Of a stretch of DNA of 64,000 bases, positions 39,523 to 48,342 are shown piece by piece (the first letter of the stretch is position 1; every line of letters starts with the position of its first letter). Where the stretch lies: the NCBI RefSeq assembly GCF_031178195.1, contig NZ_JAPSJL010000002.1:124001-188000 (forward strand), read 5' to 3'. The position numbers and the translations under genes are program-made. The notes beneath the pieces are model-generated. The model searched no databases. It was not told the origin of the DNA and was given only the letters and a program-made list of their open reading frames with translations. The DNA comes from Zhihengliuella sp. Its GTDB lineage: Bacteria > Actinomycetota > Actinomycetes > Actinomycetales > Micrococcaceae.

Positions 39523-42320
39523 TGGCGGAGACGAGCCGAAGTGCCGAATATCCGGACCACTGGGAGGCCGATGTCGTCCTGCGGGACGGTACCACGGCCC
39601 ACCTGCGGCCGATCGGGCCCGGCGATGCCGCCGAGCTGCAGCGCTTCCACGGGACCCAGTCCGAGACGTCCGTCTACCTGCGCTTCTTCACCTACAAATC
39701 CGAGCTGACGCCGCGCGAGCTCGAGCGGTTCACCCGTGTCGACCACCGCGACCGGGTCGCGTTCATCGTCCTGCGCGGCGGCCGCATCATCGGGGTGGGA
39801 CGGTACGACCGACTCGACGACCCCGTCGAGGCCGAGGTCGCGTTCAACATCGCCGACGAGGCCCAGGGCCGCGGCGTCGGCTCCATCCTCCTCGAGCACC
39901 TCGCGGCCGCCGCGCGAGAGAATGGCATCGCGCGCTTCAGCGCGGAGGTCCTCCCGGAGAACCGCAGGATGCTCGCGGTCTTCGCCGAAGCCGGCTATGA
40001 GGTGGCGCGTCGATTCGACGACGGCGTCGTCATGCTGGAGTTCCCGATCGACCCGACCGAGCGGTCCCGCGCCGTCATGGAGGCGCGCGAGCACCGCGCC
40101 GAGGCACGGAGCGTCGCCGGCCTGCTGGCGCCGGCGTCCGTGGCCGTGATCGGCGCGAGCCGCGAATGGGGCTCCGTGGGGCACACCCTCCTGGAGAACC
40201 TCACCGACGGCGGCTTCGCCGGCCCCGTCTATGCGGTGAACCCGGACGCCCTGGAGCTCGGTGGGCGGATCGCCTACGGCACGCTCGCCGAGGTCCCGGG
40301 CGGGGTGGACCTCGCCGTGGTCGCGGTTCCCGAGGACGCGCTGCTCGACGTCGTCGCCGACTGCGCCGCGAAGGGCGTCAAGGGGCTGCTCGTGGTCACC
40401 GGCGGGTTCGACCGGGACCCCGCCGCCACCGCGCGGCAGCGCGAGCTCGTCCGACTGGCGCGGAGCCACGGCATGCGCCTCGTCGGCCCGGCGTCCCTGG
40501 GCCTGGTCAACACCGACGGGCAGGTGAGGCTGAACGCGTCCGTGGCCCCCGGCATGCCGCGGCGGGGCGCGCTCGGCCTGTTCTCGCAGTCCGCCGCGAT
40601 GGGCATCGTCATGTTCTCCGCCGCGAGCCGGCGGGGCCTGGGCGTCTCCAGCATCGTGTCCGCCGGGAACCGGGCCGACGTCTCCGGCAACGACGCCATG
40701 CAGTTCTGGGAGGACGATCCGGCCACGAGCGCCGTCGGGCTCTTCCTCGAGAGCTTCGGCAACCCGCGCAAGTTCTCGCGCATCGCCCGGCGGCTGGCCC
40801 GCAGCAAGCCGGTCATCGTCGGCAAGAGCGACTACATGGGCCTGCGCCTGCCACCGGGGCACACCGTCCGCACCACGCAGGCGCCCCTGGGCGCCGTGGA
40901 CGCGATGCTCCGGCAATCCGGTGTGATCCGGGTGCGGACCAACGAGGAGCTGATGGACGTCGCCCAGCTCGTCGCGACCCAGCCGCTGCCGGCCGGGCCC
41001 CGCATCGCCGTCGTCTGCAACTCGGCCGCGCTGGCCGGCATCGTCGCGGACACCGCCGCGCAGGCCCGCCTCGAGCCCGTCCTCCTCCGCGGGGACCTCG
41101 AGCTCGACGACGGCCAGTCCCGGGCGCTGCCCCGCCTGTCCGCCGCGGTGGGGGCGGCGCTCGCCGACGAGCGGGTCGACGCCGCCGTCGTCGCCCTGCT
41201 GCCGGTGCGCGGCCTCTCGCTGGCGGCGCCCGCCACGGCCCTGCTCGAGACCGGCCGCCGGGCCGGCAAGCCCGTCGTCGCGTGCTTTGCGGGGCAGCCC
41301 GGGAACGCCGCGCCGGCGCAGGGAGTCCACGACCCGGCCGTGCAGGAGCGCGGCTCGCCGGCGCCGCGGTCGACGGCGCAGGGCAGGACCCCACGGGCCG
41401 ACGACGACCGGGGGAGCGGGGCCGCGGTGGGGCCCCAGGGGGCCGACGGGCCCGCCCTGCAGCCGGCCCTGCCCTATTTCTCGAGCCCCGGGGACGCCGC
41501 TCACGCGCTGGGCCAGGTGGTCGACTACGTCCGCTGGCGGGAGCGGGACTTCGGCGAGGTCGCGGCACCGAGTGGGATCGACGTCGACGGGGCGGAACGG
41601 CGGCTCGCCGGGTACCTGACCCGCGTGACCGACACGGAGCTGATCCGGCTCGACCCGACCGAGGCCTCGGAGCTCCTGTCGTGCTACGGCATCGACGTCC
41701 TGCCCTCGGTGCCGTTCGAGACCGAGGAGGAGGCCGCGGCCGCGGCGGGACGCGTGGGCTACCCCGTGGCGCTGAAGACCACCGACGAGAACCTGCGCCA
41801 CCGGCTGGACCTCGGCGGCGTCCGCCTGAACATCTACGACGAGCCGAGCCTGCGCGGCAACATCCGCGACATGCGCAGGGTCCTGGAGCCCTACGGCGCC
41901 GTCGGCCTCGAACTGCAGGCCATGGCCCCGTCCGGTCAGGGCTGCGTGGTCCGCGCCCTCGAGGATCCCCTCCTCGGCCCCCTGGTGTCCTACGGGCTCG
42001 CAGGGGACGCCGTGAGCCTGCTCGACGACTGGGCGCACGGCATCCCGCCGCTGAGCAGCACCGAGCTGGCGGAGCTCGTGCGCGCGCCCCGCGCCTCCCG
42101 CCGCCTGTTCGGCTATCAGGGGCTGCCGGCCGCGGACGTCGGTGCCCTGGAGGACTTGCTCAACCGGGTCGCGACGCTGAAGGACAACCACCCCGAGATC
42201 GCGCTCCTCGAGGCCAACCCGGTCCTGGTCGCCGAGCACGGGCTGACCGTGCTCTCCGTCGACGTCCGCGTCGGCAATCCGGCCGAGCGGACGGACAGCG
42301 CCCGCCGCGCCATGTCCTGA
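39522..42320 (+). CDS. GNAT acetyltransferase / NDP-forming acyl-CoA synthetase fusion (reversed Pat type)
   Basis: 932 residues. N-terminal GNAT domain (about 15-165; acetyl-CoA loop EAQGRGVGSILLEHL). A CoA-binding Rossmann domain follows (about 205-330; ASVAVIGASREWGSVGHTLL), then flavodoxin-like domains (about 340-590). A Gly/Ala/Pro-rich insertion (about 590-648) precedes LPYFSSP. The end is an ATP-grasp domain (about 699-930; YPVALKTTDENLRHRLDLGG). Pat/YfiQ enzymes acetylate lysines of acyl-CoA synthetases and have GNAT at the C-terminus; here the order is reversed, as described for Streptomyces PatA. Likely a protein lysine acetyltransferase; the synthetase part may only sense nucleotides or acyl-CoA. 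Confidence 0.88.
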   Translation: MAETSRSAEYPDHWEADVVLRDGTTAHLRPIGPGDAAELQRFHGTQSETSVYLRFFTYKSELTPRELERFTRVDHRDRVAFIVLRGGRIIGVGRYDRLDDPVEAEVAFNIADEAQGRGVGSILLEHLAAAARENGIARFSAEVLPENRRMLAVFAEAGYEVARRFDDGVVMLEFPIDPTERSRAVMEAREHRAEARSVAGLLAPASVAVIGASREWGSVGHTLLENLTDGGFAGPVYAVNPDALELGGRIAYGTLAEVPGGVDLAVVAVPEDALLDVVADCAAKGVKGLLVVTGGFDRDPAATARQRELVRLARSHGMRLVGPASLGLVNTDGQVRLNASVAPGMPRRGALGLFSQSAAMGIVMFSAASRRGLGVSSIVSAGNRADVSGNDAMQFWEDDPATSAVGLFLESFGNPRKFSRIARRLARSKPVIVGKSDYMGLRLPPGHTVRTTQAPLGAVDAMLRQSGVIRVRTNEELMDVAQLVATQPLPAGPRIAVVCNSAALAGIVADTAAQARLEPVLLRGDLELDDGQSRALPRLSAAVGAALADERVDAAVVALLPVRGLSLAAPATALLETGRRAGKPVVACFAGQPGNAAPAQGVHDPAVQERGSPAPRSTAQGRTPRADDDRGSGAAVGPQGADGPALQPALPYFSSPGDAAHALGQVVDYVRWRERDFGEVAAPSGIDVDGAERRLAGYLTRVTDTELIRLDPTEASELLSCYGIDVLPSVPFETEEEAAAAAGRVGYPVALKTTDENLRHRLDLGGVRLNIYDEPSLRGNIRDMRRVLEPYGAVGLELQAMAPSGQGCVVRALEDPLLGPLVSYGLAGDAVSLLDDWAHGIPPLSSTELAELVRAPRASRRLFGYQGLPAADVGALEDLLNRVATLKDNHPEIALLEANPVLVAEHGLTVLSVDVRVGNPAERTDSARRAMS

Positions 42321-42356
42321 CGCGGACGGCCCGTCCCCGATCGGCGGCACTCTCGA

Positions 42357-42362
42357 TAGACT
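42357..42362 (+). promoter_or_regulatory. -10 box (TAGACT) of a leaderless DUF5998 promoter
   Basis: TAGACT, 7 nt before the ATG at 42370, with no ribosome site. Confidence 0.5.
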
Positions 42363-42369
42363 GGAGCCC

Positions 42370-42972
42370 ATGTTCTCCCGCACCCCCGACGCGTTGAGCG
42401 CCCTGCGCGACGACCTGACCCGTTCCGGCTTCTACCCGCACCTCGTGGAGGACGTCATCGTCGACGGGCTCGACGGCGCGGAGCCGCAGGACCACTTCAT
42501 CCACGTGGAGACGCACTTCGACCAGGACGAGGTGCACCGCCACGTCACCGGCCTGGTGGTGACCCGGGACTTCCTGGTCATCGTCCACGTGGACGACCAG
42601 CAGCTGGACGAGCACGGCCAGCACGTCATGGCCCAGGCCTCCACGGAGACCGTCCCGCTGGTCCGGCTCGGGACGGTCATGCTCAACTCGGTCTTCCGTC
42701 AGCCGCACGAGTACCGCCGGGGCGACCAGGCGCGCGAGCTCACGCTGGCCATCGCCTGGACGGGGAGCCTGCGCGCCGACCTGGTCCCCGCCGGATGCCA
42801 GGACCAGCACTGCGACGCGGACCACGGATACACCGGGAACCTCCAGAGCGAGGACCTGGTCCTGCGGATCAGCGCCGAGGCGGACGGACCGCTGGCCGTC
42901 GAGAACGCGCGCCGCTTCGCACGGACCCTGCGCCGGCTGCACACCGGGGCGGCGCTGGCCGGGCGTGCCTGA
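42370..42972 (+). CDS. DUF5998 protein
   Basis: 200 residues, soluble, acidic. Recognisable family features: DLTRSGFYPHLVEDVIVDGL, HFIHVETHFDQDEVHRHVTG, then LVVTRDFLVIVHVDDQ and AIAWTGSLRADLVPAGCQD. The mixed beta pattern and repeated His/Asp suggest a PH-like or metal-binding fold, but no catalytic set is evident. Its last codons overlap the start of the following phosphodiesterase gene, so the two are translationally linked and probably work together. Confidence 0.85.
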   Translation: MFSRTPDALSALRDDLTRSGFYPHLVEDVIVDGLDGAEPQDHFIHVETHFDQDEVHRHVTGLVVTRDFLVIVHVDDQQLDEHGQHVMAQASTETVPLVRLGTVMLNSVFRQPHEYRRGDQARELTLAIAWTGSLRADLVPAGCQDQHCDADHGYTGNLQSEDLVLRISAEADGPLAVENARRFARTLRRLHTGAALAGRA

Positions 42973-44146
42973 ACCGGCCGCCATGACGGGGACCGAGCTG
43001 CCGCCGTTGCCGCGCTACGCCGGCGCGCACGTCCGCCACGTGCTGCCCAGCGCCGCCGCCGCGCTCGGCATCGCCGGCTTCGAGAACTCCCTGGGCGTAC
43101 CGCGGGCCCGGAGGGTCTGCGTCGTCATGGTGGACGGGCTCGGACTCGGCCTGCTGAAGGCATCCTCGGGCCACGCGCCCTTCCTGCGCTCGGTGCTGGG
43201 CACCAATCGCACGCTCGACGCCGCGTTCCCGACGACGACGGCCGCCTCGCTGGCCTCCTTCGGGACGGGCACCGCCCCGGCGGAGCACGGCATCGTCGGG
43301 TACGACGTCGTCGACCCGGCCCGGCGCCGGGTGGTGAACCAGCTCGGCAACTGGCCGTCGGACCTCGACGCCGTCGCCTGGCAGCCGGTGCCCACCGTGC
43401 TCGAGCGGGCCGCCGGGAGCGTGCACGTCGCCACGGTCAGCCTGCCCGAGTTCGCGGACTCCCAGCTCACGCGCGCCGCGCTGCGCGGCGGGACGTTCGT
43501 GGGGGCGAAGACCATCCAGGCGCGCGTCCAGGCCGCCCAGCGGCAGCTGGCCGGTCACGAGCGGGCCCTCGTCTACCTCTACCTCAACGAGCTGGACAAG
43601 ACGGGGCACCGCCACGGGTCCGACTCGGGCCGCTGGCGCGACCAGCTAGAGGACATCGACTTCGCCCTGCGGACGCTCGTGAAGCGCCTGCCCGCGGGGA
43701 CCCTGGTCCTCCTCACGGCCGACCACGGCATGGTGGACGTCCCGCGGGAGCAGCGCCTCGACTACTCGCTCGTGCCGGAACTGGTGGCGGGAGTCGAGCT
43801 GACCGCGGGCGAACCGCGCGCGGTCCAGCTGCACGTCGCCCCCGGGGACAGCGCCGGGGCGGACCGAGTAGCCGAGGCCTGGCGGCGCGAGTTCGGCCGC
43901 CGGGTGTGGGTGCTGCGCCGTGAGGCCGCGATCGCGGCCGGATTCCTCGGCGCGCCCGAGGACCTCCGGGGCGGGGTCGCGGAGCGGCTCGGCGACGTCC
44001 TGGTGCTGCCGCGTGAGACGGACCTGGCGCTCTACGACGGTCGGCGGGTGGCCCCCCACGCCTTCGACATGGTGGGGCAGCACGGCAGCCTCACCCGCGC
44101 CGAACGGGAGGTCCCGCTGCTGACGCTGGCCCGGCCGGTGAAGTAG
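42965..44146 (+). CDS. Alkaline phosphatase-superfamily phosphodiesterase/nucleotide pyrophosphatase
   Basis: 393 residues. Two-metal site of the type I phosphodiesterase family: Asp in VVMVDGLGLGL, nucleophile Thr in FPTTTAASLASFGTG, YLNELDKTGHRHG, TADHGMVDV, and the late His in MVGQHGSLT. No signal peptide, so cytosolic. Substrate unknown; relatives act on nucleotide or phosphonate esters. The GTG start lies inside the DUF5998 gene (8-nt overlap). It is convergent with sepH, whose stop is 14 nt away, with no room for a separate terminator. Confidence 0.9.
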   Translation: MPEPAAMTGTELPPLPRYAGAHVRHVLPSAAAALGIAGFENSLGVPRARRVCVVMVDGLGLGLLKASSGHAPFLRSVLGTNRTLDAAFPTTTAASLASFGTGTAPAEHGIVGYDVVDPARRRVVNQLGNWPSDLDAVAWQPVPTVLERAAGSVHVATVSLPEFADSQLTRAALRGGTFVGAKTIQARVQAAQRQLAGHERALVYLYLNELDKTGHRHGSDSGRWRDQLEDIDFALRTLVKRLPAGTLVLLTADHGMVDVPREQRLDYSLVPELVAGVELTAGEPRAVQLHVAPGDSAGADRVAEAWRREFGRRVWVLRREAAIAAGFLGAPEDLRGGVAERLGDVLVLPRETDLALYDGRRVAPHAFDMVGQHGSLTRAEREVPLLTLARPVK

Positions 44147-44160
44147 GGGCCGGAGCGGTA

Positions 44161-45369
44161 CTAGTCCTGCTTCTTGCCGAAGACGATCTCGTCCCAGCTG
44201 GGCACGGAGGACCGCTTGGGCTTCTGCCGCTTTCCCTGCGGGTCGTCCTGCGCGCCGGCCGCGTTCCGCTCGTCCTCGCCGGCGCGGTTGCGACCGGTGG
44301 GCAGCTTGCGCCCGGCCGAGGGCGAATCCGCCGACGCGTCGTCCTCGCGCGCGGCGAAGCGGAGCGTCCGGAGGTTCGGGACCACGGTGACGTCGGACGT
44401 CTCGGTGCTCACGCCGTCGTGCAGGTGCGGCAGCTCCTGGTCCTCCTCGGCGAAGCCGAGCCGCCGGGCCTCGGCCTCGTCCGCGAAGTCCTCGTCGCGC
44501 GGATGGGCTGCCGGCACGCCCTGGCTGAGCATGAGCGCCAGCTCATCGTCGCCGTCCTCGTCCTCGCCGAGGCGCTGGCCGCGACGAGCGCGGAGGATCT
44601 CGAGGAACTCGTCCTGGGCGCGGGACTCCTGCGTCTCGTCGGCCGGCGATGCCGGCTTCTCCTCGTCCTCGGCGGCCTCGACGTCGAACGGGTGGTCCGC
44701 GACGGCGGTCAGCCGGCGGCCGGCGAACGGCGAGTCGAGCGGCTCCAGCTCGGAGAGCACCTGCGCCCAGCGGTTGCTGTTCTGGAGGAGTTTGCGGGAG
44801 GGATGGAAGATCCAGCGGGCAACCGGCTCATCGCCGATCGAGAGCCGGTCGGCATCGGAGGGCGAGGCGAACTCCGCGGTGACGTTCCACGCGCCGTCGG
44901 AGCGGCGAGCGGCATCCCAGGCGAGCGTCTCCACGTCCACGCCGAAGCCCTCGAGCCGGACGCGGACCATCTCGGCCAGATTGGCGGGCTCGTCGCCGAA
45001 CGCCGAACGGTAGGCGTCGTGCCCCTGGGGCCCGGACACCTCGACCCGCTGAGCCTGCTGCGCCATGTACTCGCGCTCGGCGAGCACCGGGCTCGCATAC
45101 CGCATGATGTTCTCCAGCGGCAGCCCGGACTCGCGGACCAGCTCGTCGGCGGAGGCGCCGGAGCGGATGCGGGCCTGGATCTCCCGGGGGGAGAGTGTCC
45201 GGGAGGCCGCGGAAGGGTCGGCGGCCTGGTCGCCGCCGGGGCGGGCGGACGGACGGGTCACGGCCTGACGGAGCGCGTCGTCGATCGCCAGTTGAAAGGT
45301 CTCGCCCTCGGAAGCGAGTAACACGTGGCTGCCGTCGTCGTGGACGCCCACCAGTCGGAGCTGCTGCAT
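44161..45369 (-). CDS. sepH: Septation protein SepH
   Basis: 402 residues. N-terminal DUF3071 domain (about 1-170): MQQLRLVGVHDDGSHVLL, then the helix-turn-helix-like LSPREIQARIRSGASADELV and RYASPVLAEREYMAQQA. Next comes ARWIFHPSRKLLQNSNRWAQ, then a long acidic disordered tail. The extreme C-terminus VPSWDEIVFG matches the conserved end of the family. SepH binds FtsZ and helps Z-rings form in Streptomyces and mycobacteria. The ATG at 45369 has GGAGGA 5 nt upstream. Confidence 0.93.
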   Translation of the reverse strand: MQQLRLVGVHDDGSHVLLASEGETFQLAIDDALRQAVTRPSARPGGDQAADPSAASRTLSPREIQARIRSGASADELVRESGLPLENIMRYASPVLAEREYMAQQAQRVEVSGPQGHDAYRSAFGDEPANLAEMVRVRLEGFGVDVETLAWDAARRSDGAWNVTAEFASPSDADRLSIGDEPVARWIFHPSRKLLQNSNRWAQVLSELEPLDSPFAGRRLTAVADHPFDVEAAEDEEKPASPADETQESRAQDEFLEILRARRGQRLGEDEDGDDELALMLSQGVPAAHPRDEDFADEAEARRLGFAEEDQELPHLHDGVSTETSDVTVVPNLRTLRFAAREDDASADSPSAGRKLPTGRNRAGEDERNAAGAQDDPQGKRQKPKRSSVPSWDEIVFGKKQD

Positions 45370-45618
45370 TCCATTCCTCCACACCGTCGATTTCCTGGTG
45401 CAAACTCTGCCATCGCAGGCCCGGCAAACCCGTGATTTGCGCGGGTGTGGCGCGGCCGGCCGGACCGGCCGTGCACGGGTTCTTCCATCCGTCGGAATCG
45501 CTGTCCGCGAAAGATTGGCGTTTTCGGGGCCGATGGTGAACAATCTGTGCGTCATCAGGGTGACAACCCGAGAGCACAACGTCTACAGCAGCTAGCACCG
45601 GAGCGTGATTCATAGACC
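45370..45618. other. 249-nt divergent region between sepH and the DUF4193 gene
   Basis: No gene seen. It contains a small CGGCCGG/CCGGCCG hairpin at about 45453-45471 and AT-richer stretches that could be promoters for both genes. No box with good spacing stands out. Confidence 0.4.
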
Positions 45619-45918
45619 ATGGCGACCGATTACGACGCGCCGCGCAAGAACGAAGATGAACTCAGCGAGGACTCGATCGAGGAGCTGAAGAACCGCCGCT
45701 CCGACAAGCAGTCCGCCGTCGTCGACGAGGACGAGGCCGAGACCGCTGACAGCTACGAACTGCCCGGCGCCGACCTCTCCGGCGAGGAGCTGATGGTCCG
45801 CGTCCTCCCGGCCCAGTCCGACGAGTTCACCTGCAACTCCTGCTTCCTGGTGCGGCACCGCTCCCAGGTCGCCGTCCAGCGCGACGGCCTGCTGTACTGC
45901 AAGGACTGCGAAGGCTGA
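45619..45918 (+). CDS. DUF4193 zinc-ribbon protein
   Basis: 99 residues, strongly acidic N-terminal 60, then ADLSGEELMVRVLPAQSDEF, CNSC and CKDC near the end, which should bind one zinc. The family is near-universal in actinobacteria and its role is not established. The position beside sepH and the dut cluster matches other actinobacteria. TAGACC directly before the ATG is a poor -10; no strong ribosome site. Confidence 0.9.
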   Translation: MATDYDAPRKNEDELSEDSIEELKNRRSDKQSAVVDEDEAETADSYELPGADLSGEELMVRVLPAQSDEFTCNSCFLVRHRSQVAVQRDGLLYCKDCEG

Positions 45919-45954
45919 TCATCCCGCCCCGCATCACGCACGGCCAGCGGTGAA

Positions 45955-46006
45955 CGACGGCGGCTCCCCGCCGGATCCGAGAGGGTCCGGCGGGGAGCCG
46001 CCGTCG
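45955..46006. terminator. Strong bidirectional hairpin between DUF4193 and DUF3093 genes
   Basis: A perfect 21-bp stem (CGACGGCGGCTCCCCGCCGG and onward at 45955; GGCGGGGAGCCGCCGTCG ending 46006) extends to 24 pairs with one wobble around a short loop. Confidence 0.8.
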
Positions 46007-46078
46007 TCCTGCGTGCGGTCGCCGGTCCCTGCTGCGGGCGGGGGCCTGCGCCGGCGGTCCGGTGCGGGGCACCGGTCG

Positions 46079-46558
46079 CTAGGCGCTGGCCCCGGTCAGG
46101 ACCGCCGCGAGCTCCTCGGGCCGCCGCGTGCTGGTGATCCAATAGGGGGTCGCGTCCGCCGGGTCGGTGACCTCGATGGTGACCACCGGGTCGATCCAGC
46201 CGCGGAAGCACATGAAGGCCGTGCCGTTGAGCGCGGGGCCGCGCTGCTGGGTGGCGTCCTCGCCGCGGTACGCTGCGACGTCGCCGATGTGCTCGCGCTC
46301 GATCCTCGCCCTCCCGACGCGCAGCCACTCCGGCGTCACCTCGATCCGCCCCGATGACAGCGTGTGGTTCAGGACAGCCACCGTGACCAGGGCCGCCACG
46401 GCGATGCCGGCGGTCACGCCGACCCCGACCCCGATCGGCGCGAGCATCGCATACCCCGCGAAGCCGGTGCCCAGGACGATGAGCCAGATCCACCAGGCGG
46501 GCCAGAGATATTCGCGGTAGAGGACGCCGGCGGCGGGGGAGTGAGAGGTTTCTGCCAT
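46079..46558 (-). CDS. DUF3093 membrane protein
   Basis: 159 residues. Starts VLYREYLWPAWWIWLIVLGT, with two membrane helices (about 18-37 and 41-63). A small domain follows with VTPEWLRVGRARIEREHIGD, GPALNGTAFMCFRGWIDP and PYWITSTRRPEELAAVL. The pattern of a short hydrophobic hairpin plus a PH-like beta domain is typical of DUF3093. Function unknown. Divergent from dut, as in mycobacteria (from memory). Confidence 0.88.
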   Translation of the reverse strand: MAETSHSPAAGVLYREYLWPAWWIWLIVLGTGFAGYAMLAPIGVGVGVTAGIAVAALVTVAVLNHTLSSGRIEVTPEWLRVGRARIEREHIGDVAAYRGEDATQQRGPALNGTAFMCFRGWIDPVVTIEVTDPADATPYWITSTRRPEELAAVLTGASA

Positions 46559-46565
46559 GGGATCC

Positions 46566-46571
46566 AGTCTA
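46566..46571 (-). promoter_or_regulatory. -10 box (TAGACT) of a leaderless DUF3093 promoter
   Basis: TAGACT on the minus strand, 7 nt before the ATG at 46558. Confidence 0.5.
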
Positions 46572-46673
46572 GGTTCACCGCGGCACGGGGCACGCCGGAG
46601 TTCAGGGCTCCGGCGAAAGTGGCTAGAGTGAGATGAGTCCCCGAACCAGCCGAACGGCAGGAGCAGCGCGGTC

Positions 46674-47156
46674 ATGACCGCCGAACAGACCACTACTTGC
46701 GACGTCGAACTGAAGATGCTCGACGAGGGCATCGAGCCGCCGTCGTACGCCCACCCCGGCGACGCCGGCGCCGACCTGCGTGCGCGCGTCGACGTGACCC
46801 TCGAGCCCGGCGAGCGGTGCCTCGTCCCCACGGGGGTGTCCCTCGCTCTGCCCGCCGGCACGGTCGCGCTGATCCACCCCCGCTCGGGACTGGCCACGAA
46901 GCACGGGCTGACGATCGTCAATGCGCCCGGGACCGTGGACGCCGGATACCGCGGTGAGATCTCCGTGACGCTGCTCAACACCGACCGGTGCGAGGCCATC
47001 CGGCTCCGCCGCGGCGACCGGATCGCGCAGATGGTCATCCAGCGCGTGGAGACGGCGCGCTTCGTGCCCGTCGCCGAGCTGCCCGATTCCGCGCGCGGCG
47101 CCGGCGGCTTCGGCTCCACCGGGGGCTTCGCCGCCGCAACCCGAGGAGAGGCATGA
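46674..47156 (+). CDS. dut: dUTP diphosphatase
   Basis: 160 residues, trimeric dUTPase. Hydrolyses dUTP to dUMP and so keeps uracil out of DNA. All five motifs are visible: AHPGDAGADLRAR, PRSGLATKHG, NAPGTVDAGYRGEI (catalytic Asp, uracil-pocket Tyr), RRGDRIAQMVI, and ARGAGGFGSTGG. A TAGAGT at 46623-46628 could be its -10, with a leader of about 40 nt. The stop overlaps the DUF3710 start (ATGA). Confidence 0.96.
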   Translation: MTAEQTTTCDVELKMLDEGIEPPSYAHPGDAGADLRARVDVTLEPGERCLVPTGVSLALPAGTVALIHPRSGLATKHGLTIVNAPGTVDAGYRGEISVTLLNTDRCEAIRLRRGDRIAQMVIQRVETARFVPVAELPDSARGAGGFGSTGGFAAATRGEA

Positions 47157-47938
47157 TCTTCAAACGCAGGAAGCCCGCCGACCGTGCCCAGGACGCGGGC
47201 GCGAACGACCTCGAGCACGGGACCGGCGACGGCGCCGAGCAGGAGCCCCGGCAGGACGCCGGCACGCCGGGCGCGGCCCCGGGCCTCTCCGGCCCGTTCG
47301 ACGGCGACGACTTCACCGCCCGCGAGGGATACGTCGATCTCGGCTCCCTGCTGATCGAGCCGGTCGAGGGCATGCAGCTGCGCCTCGAGGTCGAGGACAA
47401 GACGAAGCGCGTCATCGCGGTCGCCCTGGAGCTGGACGGCTCGCGCCTGCAGCTGCAGACGTTCGCCGCACCCAAGTCCGAGCAGCTGTGGCCCGGGATC
47501 CAGCAGCAGATCACGGCCAGCATCGAGAAGCAGGGCGGCCGGGTGGACAAGGTCACCGGCCGCTTCGGCGAGGAGCTCGTCGCGCGCGTGCCCGCCAAGC
47601 GCCCGGACGGCACCGCCGGTTTCATGGTCGCCCGCTTCCTCGGGTACGACGGCGGACGCTGGTTCCTGCGCGGCGTCATCGGCGGCCCCGCGGCCCTGGA
47701 CCGCTCGAAGGCCCAGGCCCTCGAGGAGATCATGGCCCGCGCCGTCGTCGTCCGCGGGGACCAGCCCATGCCGCCCTCGGAGCTGTTGCCGCTGAAGGTG
47801 CCCGAGGGCGCCGTGGCGCGCCACCCGGCGGAGGGCGCAGCCGCCGACGCCGGGACCGGAGCCGCAGGGACCGCTGGCGGGACGGGCGACCGTCCCGAGC
47901 CGCCGGAGCGCGGCCCCGAGACCACGCAGATCGGCTAG
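47153..47938 (+). CDS. DUF3710 protein
   Basis: 261 residues. A disordered N-terminus (1-55) precedes the conserved domain: REGYVDLGSLLIEPVEGMQL, then LQLQTFAAPKSEQLWPGI, ITASIEKQGGRVDKVTGRFG and GYDGGRWFLRGVIGGPAALD. The Ala/Gly-rich C-terminus is disordered. Soluble, function unknown. Translation is coupled to dut by a 4-nt overlap, and the next gene starts 9 nt after the stop. Confidence 0.9.
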   Translation: MIFKRRKPADRAQDAGANDLEHGTGDGAEQEPRQDAGTPGAAPGLSGPFDGDDFTAREGYVDLGSLLIEPVEGMQLRLEVEDKTKRVIAVALELDGSRLQLQTFAAPKSEQLWPGIQQQITASIEKQGGRVDKVTGRFGEELVARVPAKRPDGTAGFMVARFLGYDGGRWFLRGVIGGPAALDRSKAQALEEIMARAVVVRGDQPMPPSELLPLKVPEGAVARHPAEGAAADAGTGAAGTAGGTGDRPEPPERGPETTQIG

Positions 47939-47947
47939 GGGCCCGGC

Positions 47948-48310
47948 GTGCCCGCCCCCAGCCAGCCCTCGGGACCCGGGTTCGTGACGATCGCCGATCT
48001 GCCCGAGCGCGGCCGCCTGACCACCGGCGGCTTCGTCGAGTTCGTCCGCTACACGCCTGCCGCCGGGGCCCCGCGCTTCCAGGCGAGCCTCGTCGACCGG
48101 CCGGCCGCCCCCGGCGGCCGCCGTGCCGCTGCTCCCCGGATCGAGCTCCTCTGGCACGGCCGGTCCCGCGTGCCGGGGATTGTTCCCGGCGCGTGGGTGC
48201 GCGTCCGCGGCGCCGTCTCCACGGTCAGGGGCGTCCCGACCATGTACGACCCCCACTACGAGATCCTGGCCTCGCACCGCGAGCTCGCCGGGACCGAGCG
48301 CTCCGCGTGA
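47948..48310 (+). CDS. OB-fold nucleic acid-binding protein
   Basis: 120 residues. A single OB fold: GGFVEFVRYTPAAGAPRFQA, then IELLWHGRSRVPGIVPGAWVR, and VSTVRGVPTMYDPHYEIL. It resembles the small OB proteins found between DUF3710 and DUF3159 in actinobacteria. It may bind RNA or single-stranded DNA, but no partner is known. GTG start, 9 nt after DUF3710. Confidence 0.85.
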   Translation: MPAPSQPSGPGFVTIADLPERGRLTTGGFVEFVRYTPAAGAPRFQASLVDRPAAPGGRRAAAPRIELLWHGRSRVPGIVPGAWVRVRGAVSTVRGVPTMYDPHYEILASHRELAGTERSA

Positions 48311-48342
48311 GCCGCGCGCACCACCAGCAGGAGGCGAGCGAC

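Noticed and set aside
36681-42383. A 1900-codon open frame on the minus strand over parC and the GNAT fusion
   Set aside because: It is in the wrong frame for parC and antisense to the GNAT fusion. Its Ala/Arg/Gly-heavy sequence has no domain. High GC leaves such shadow frames open.
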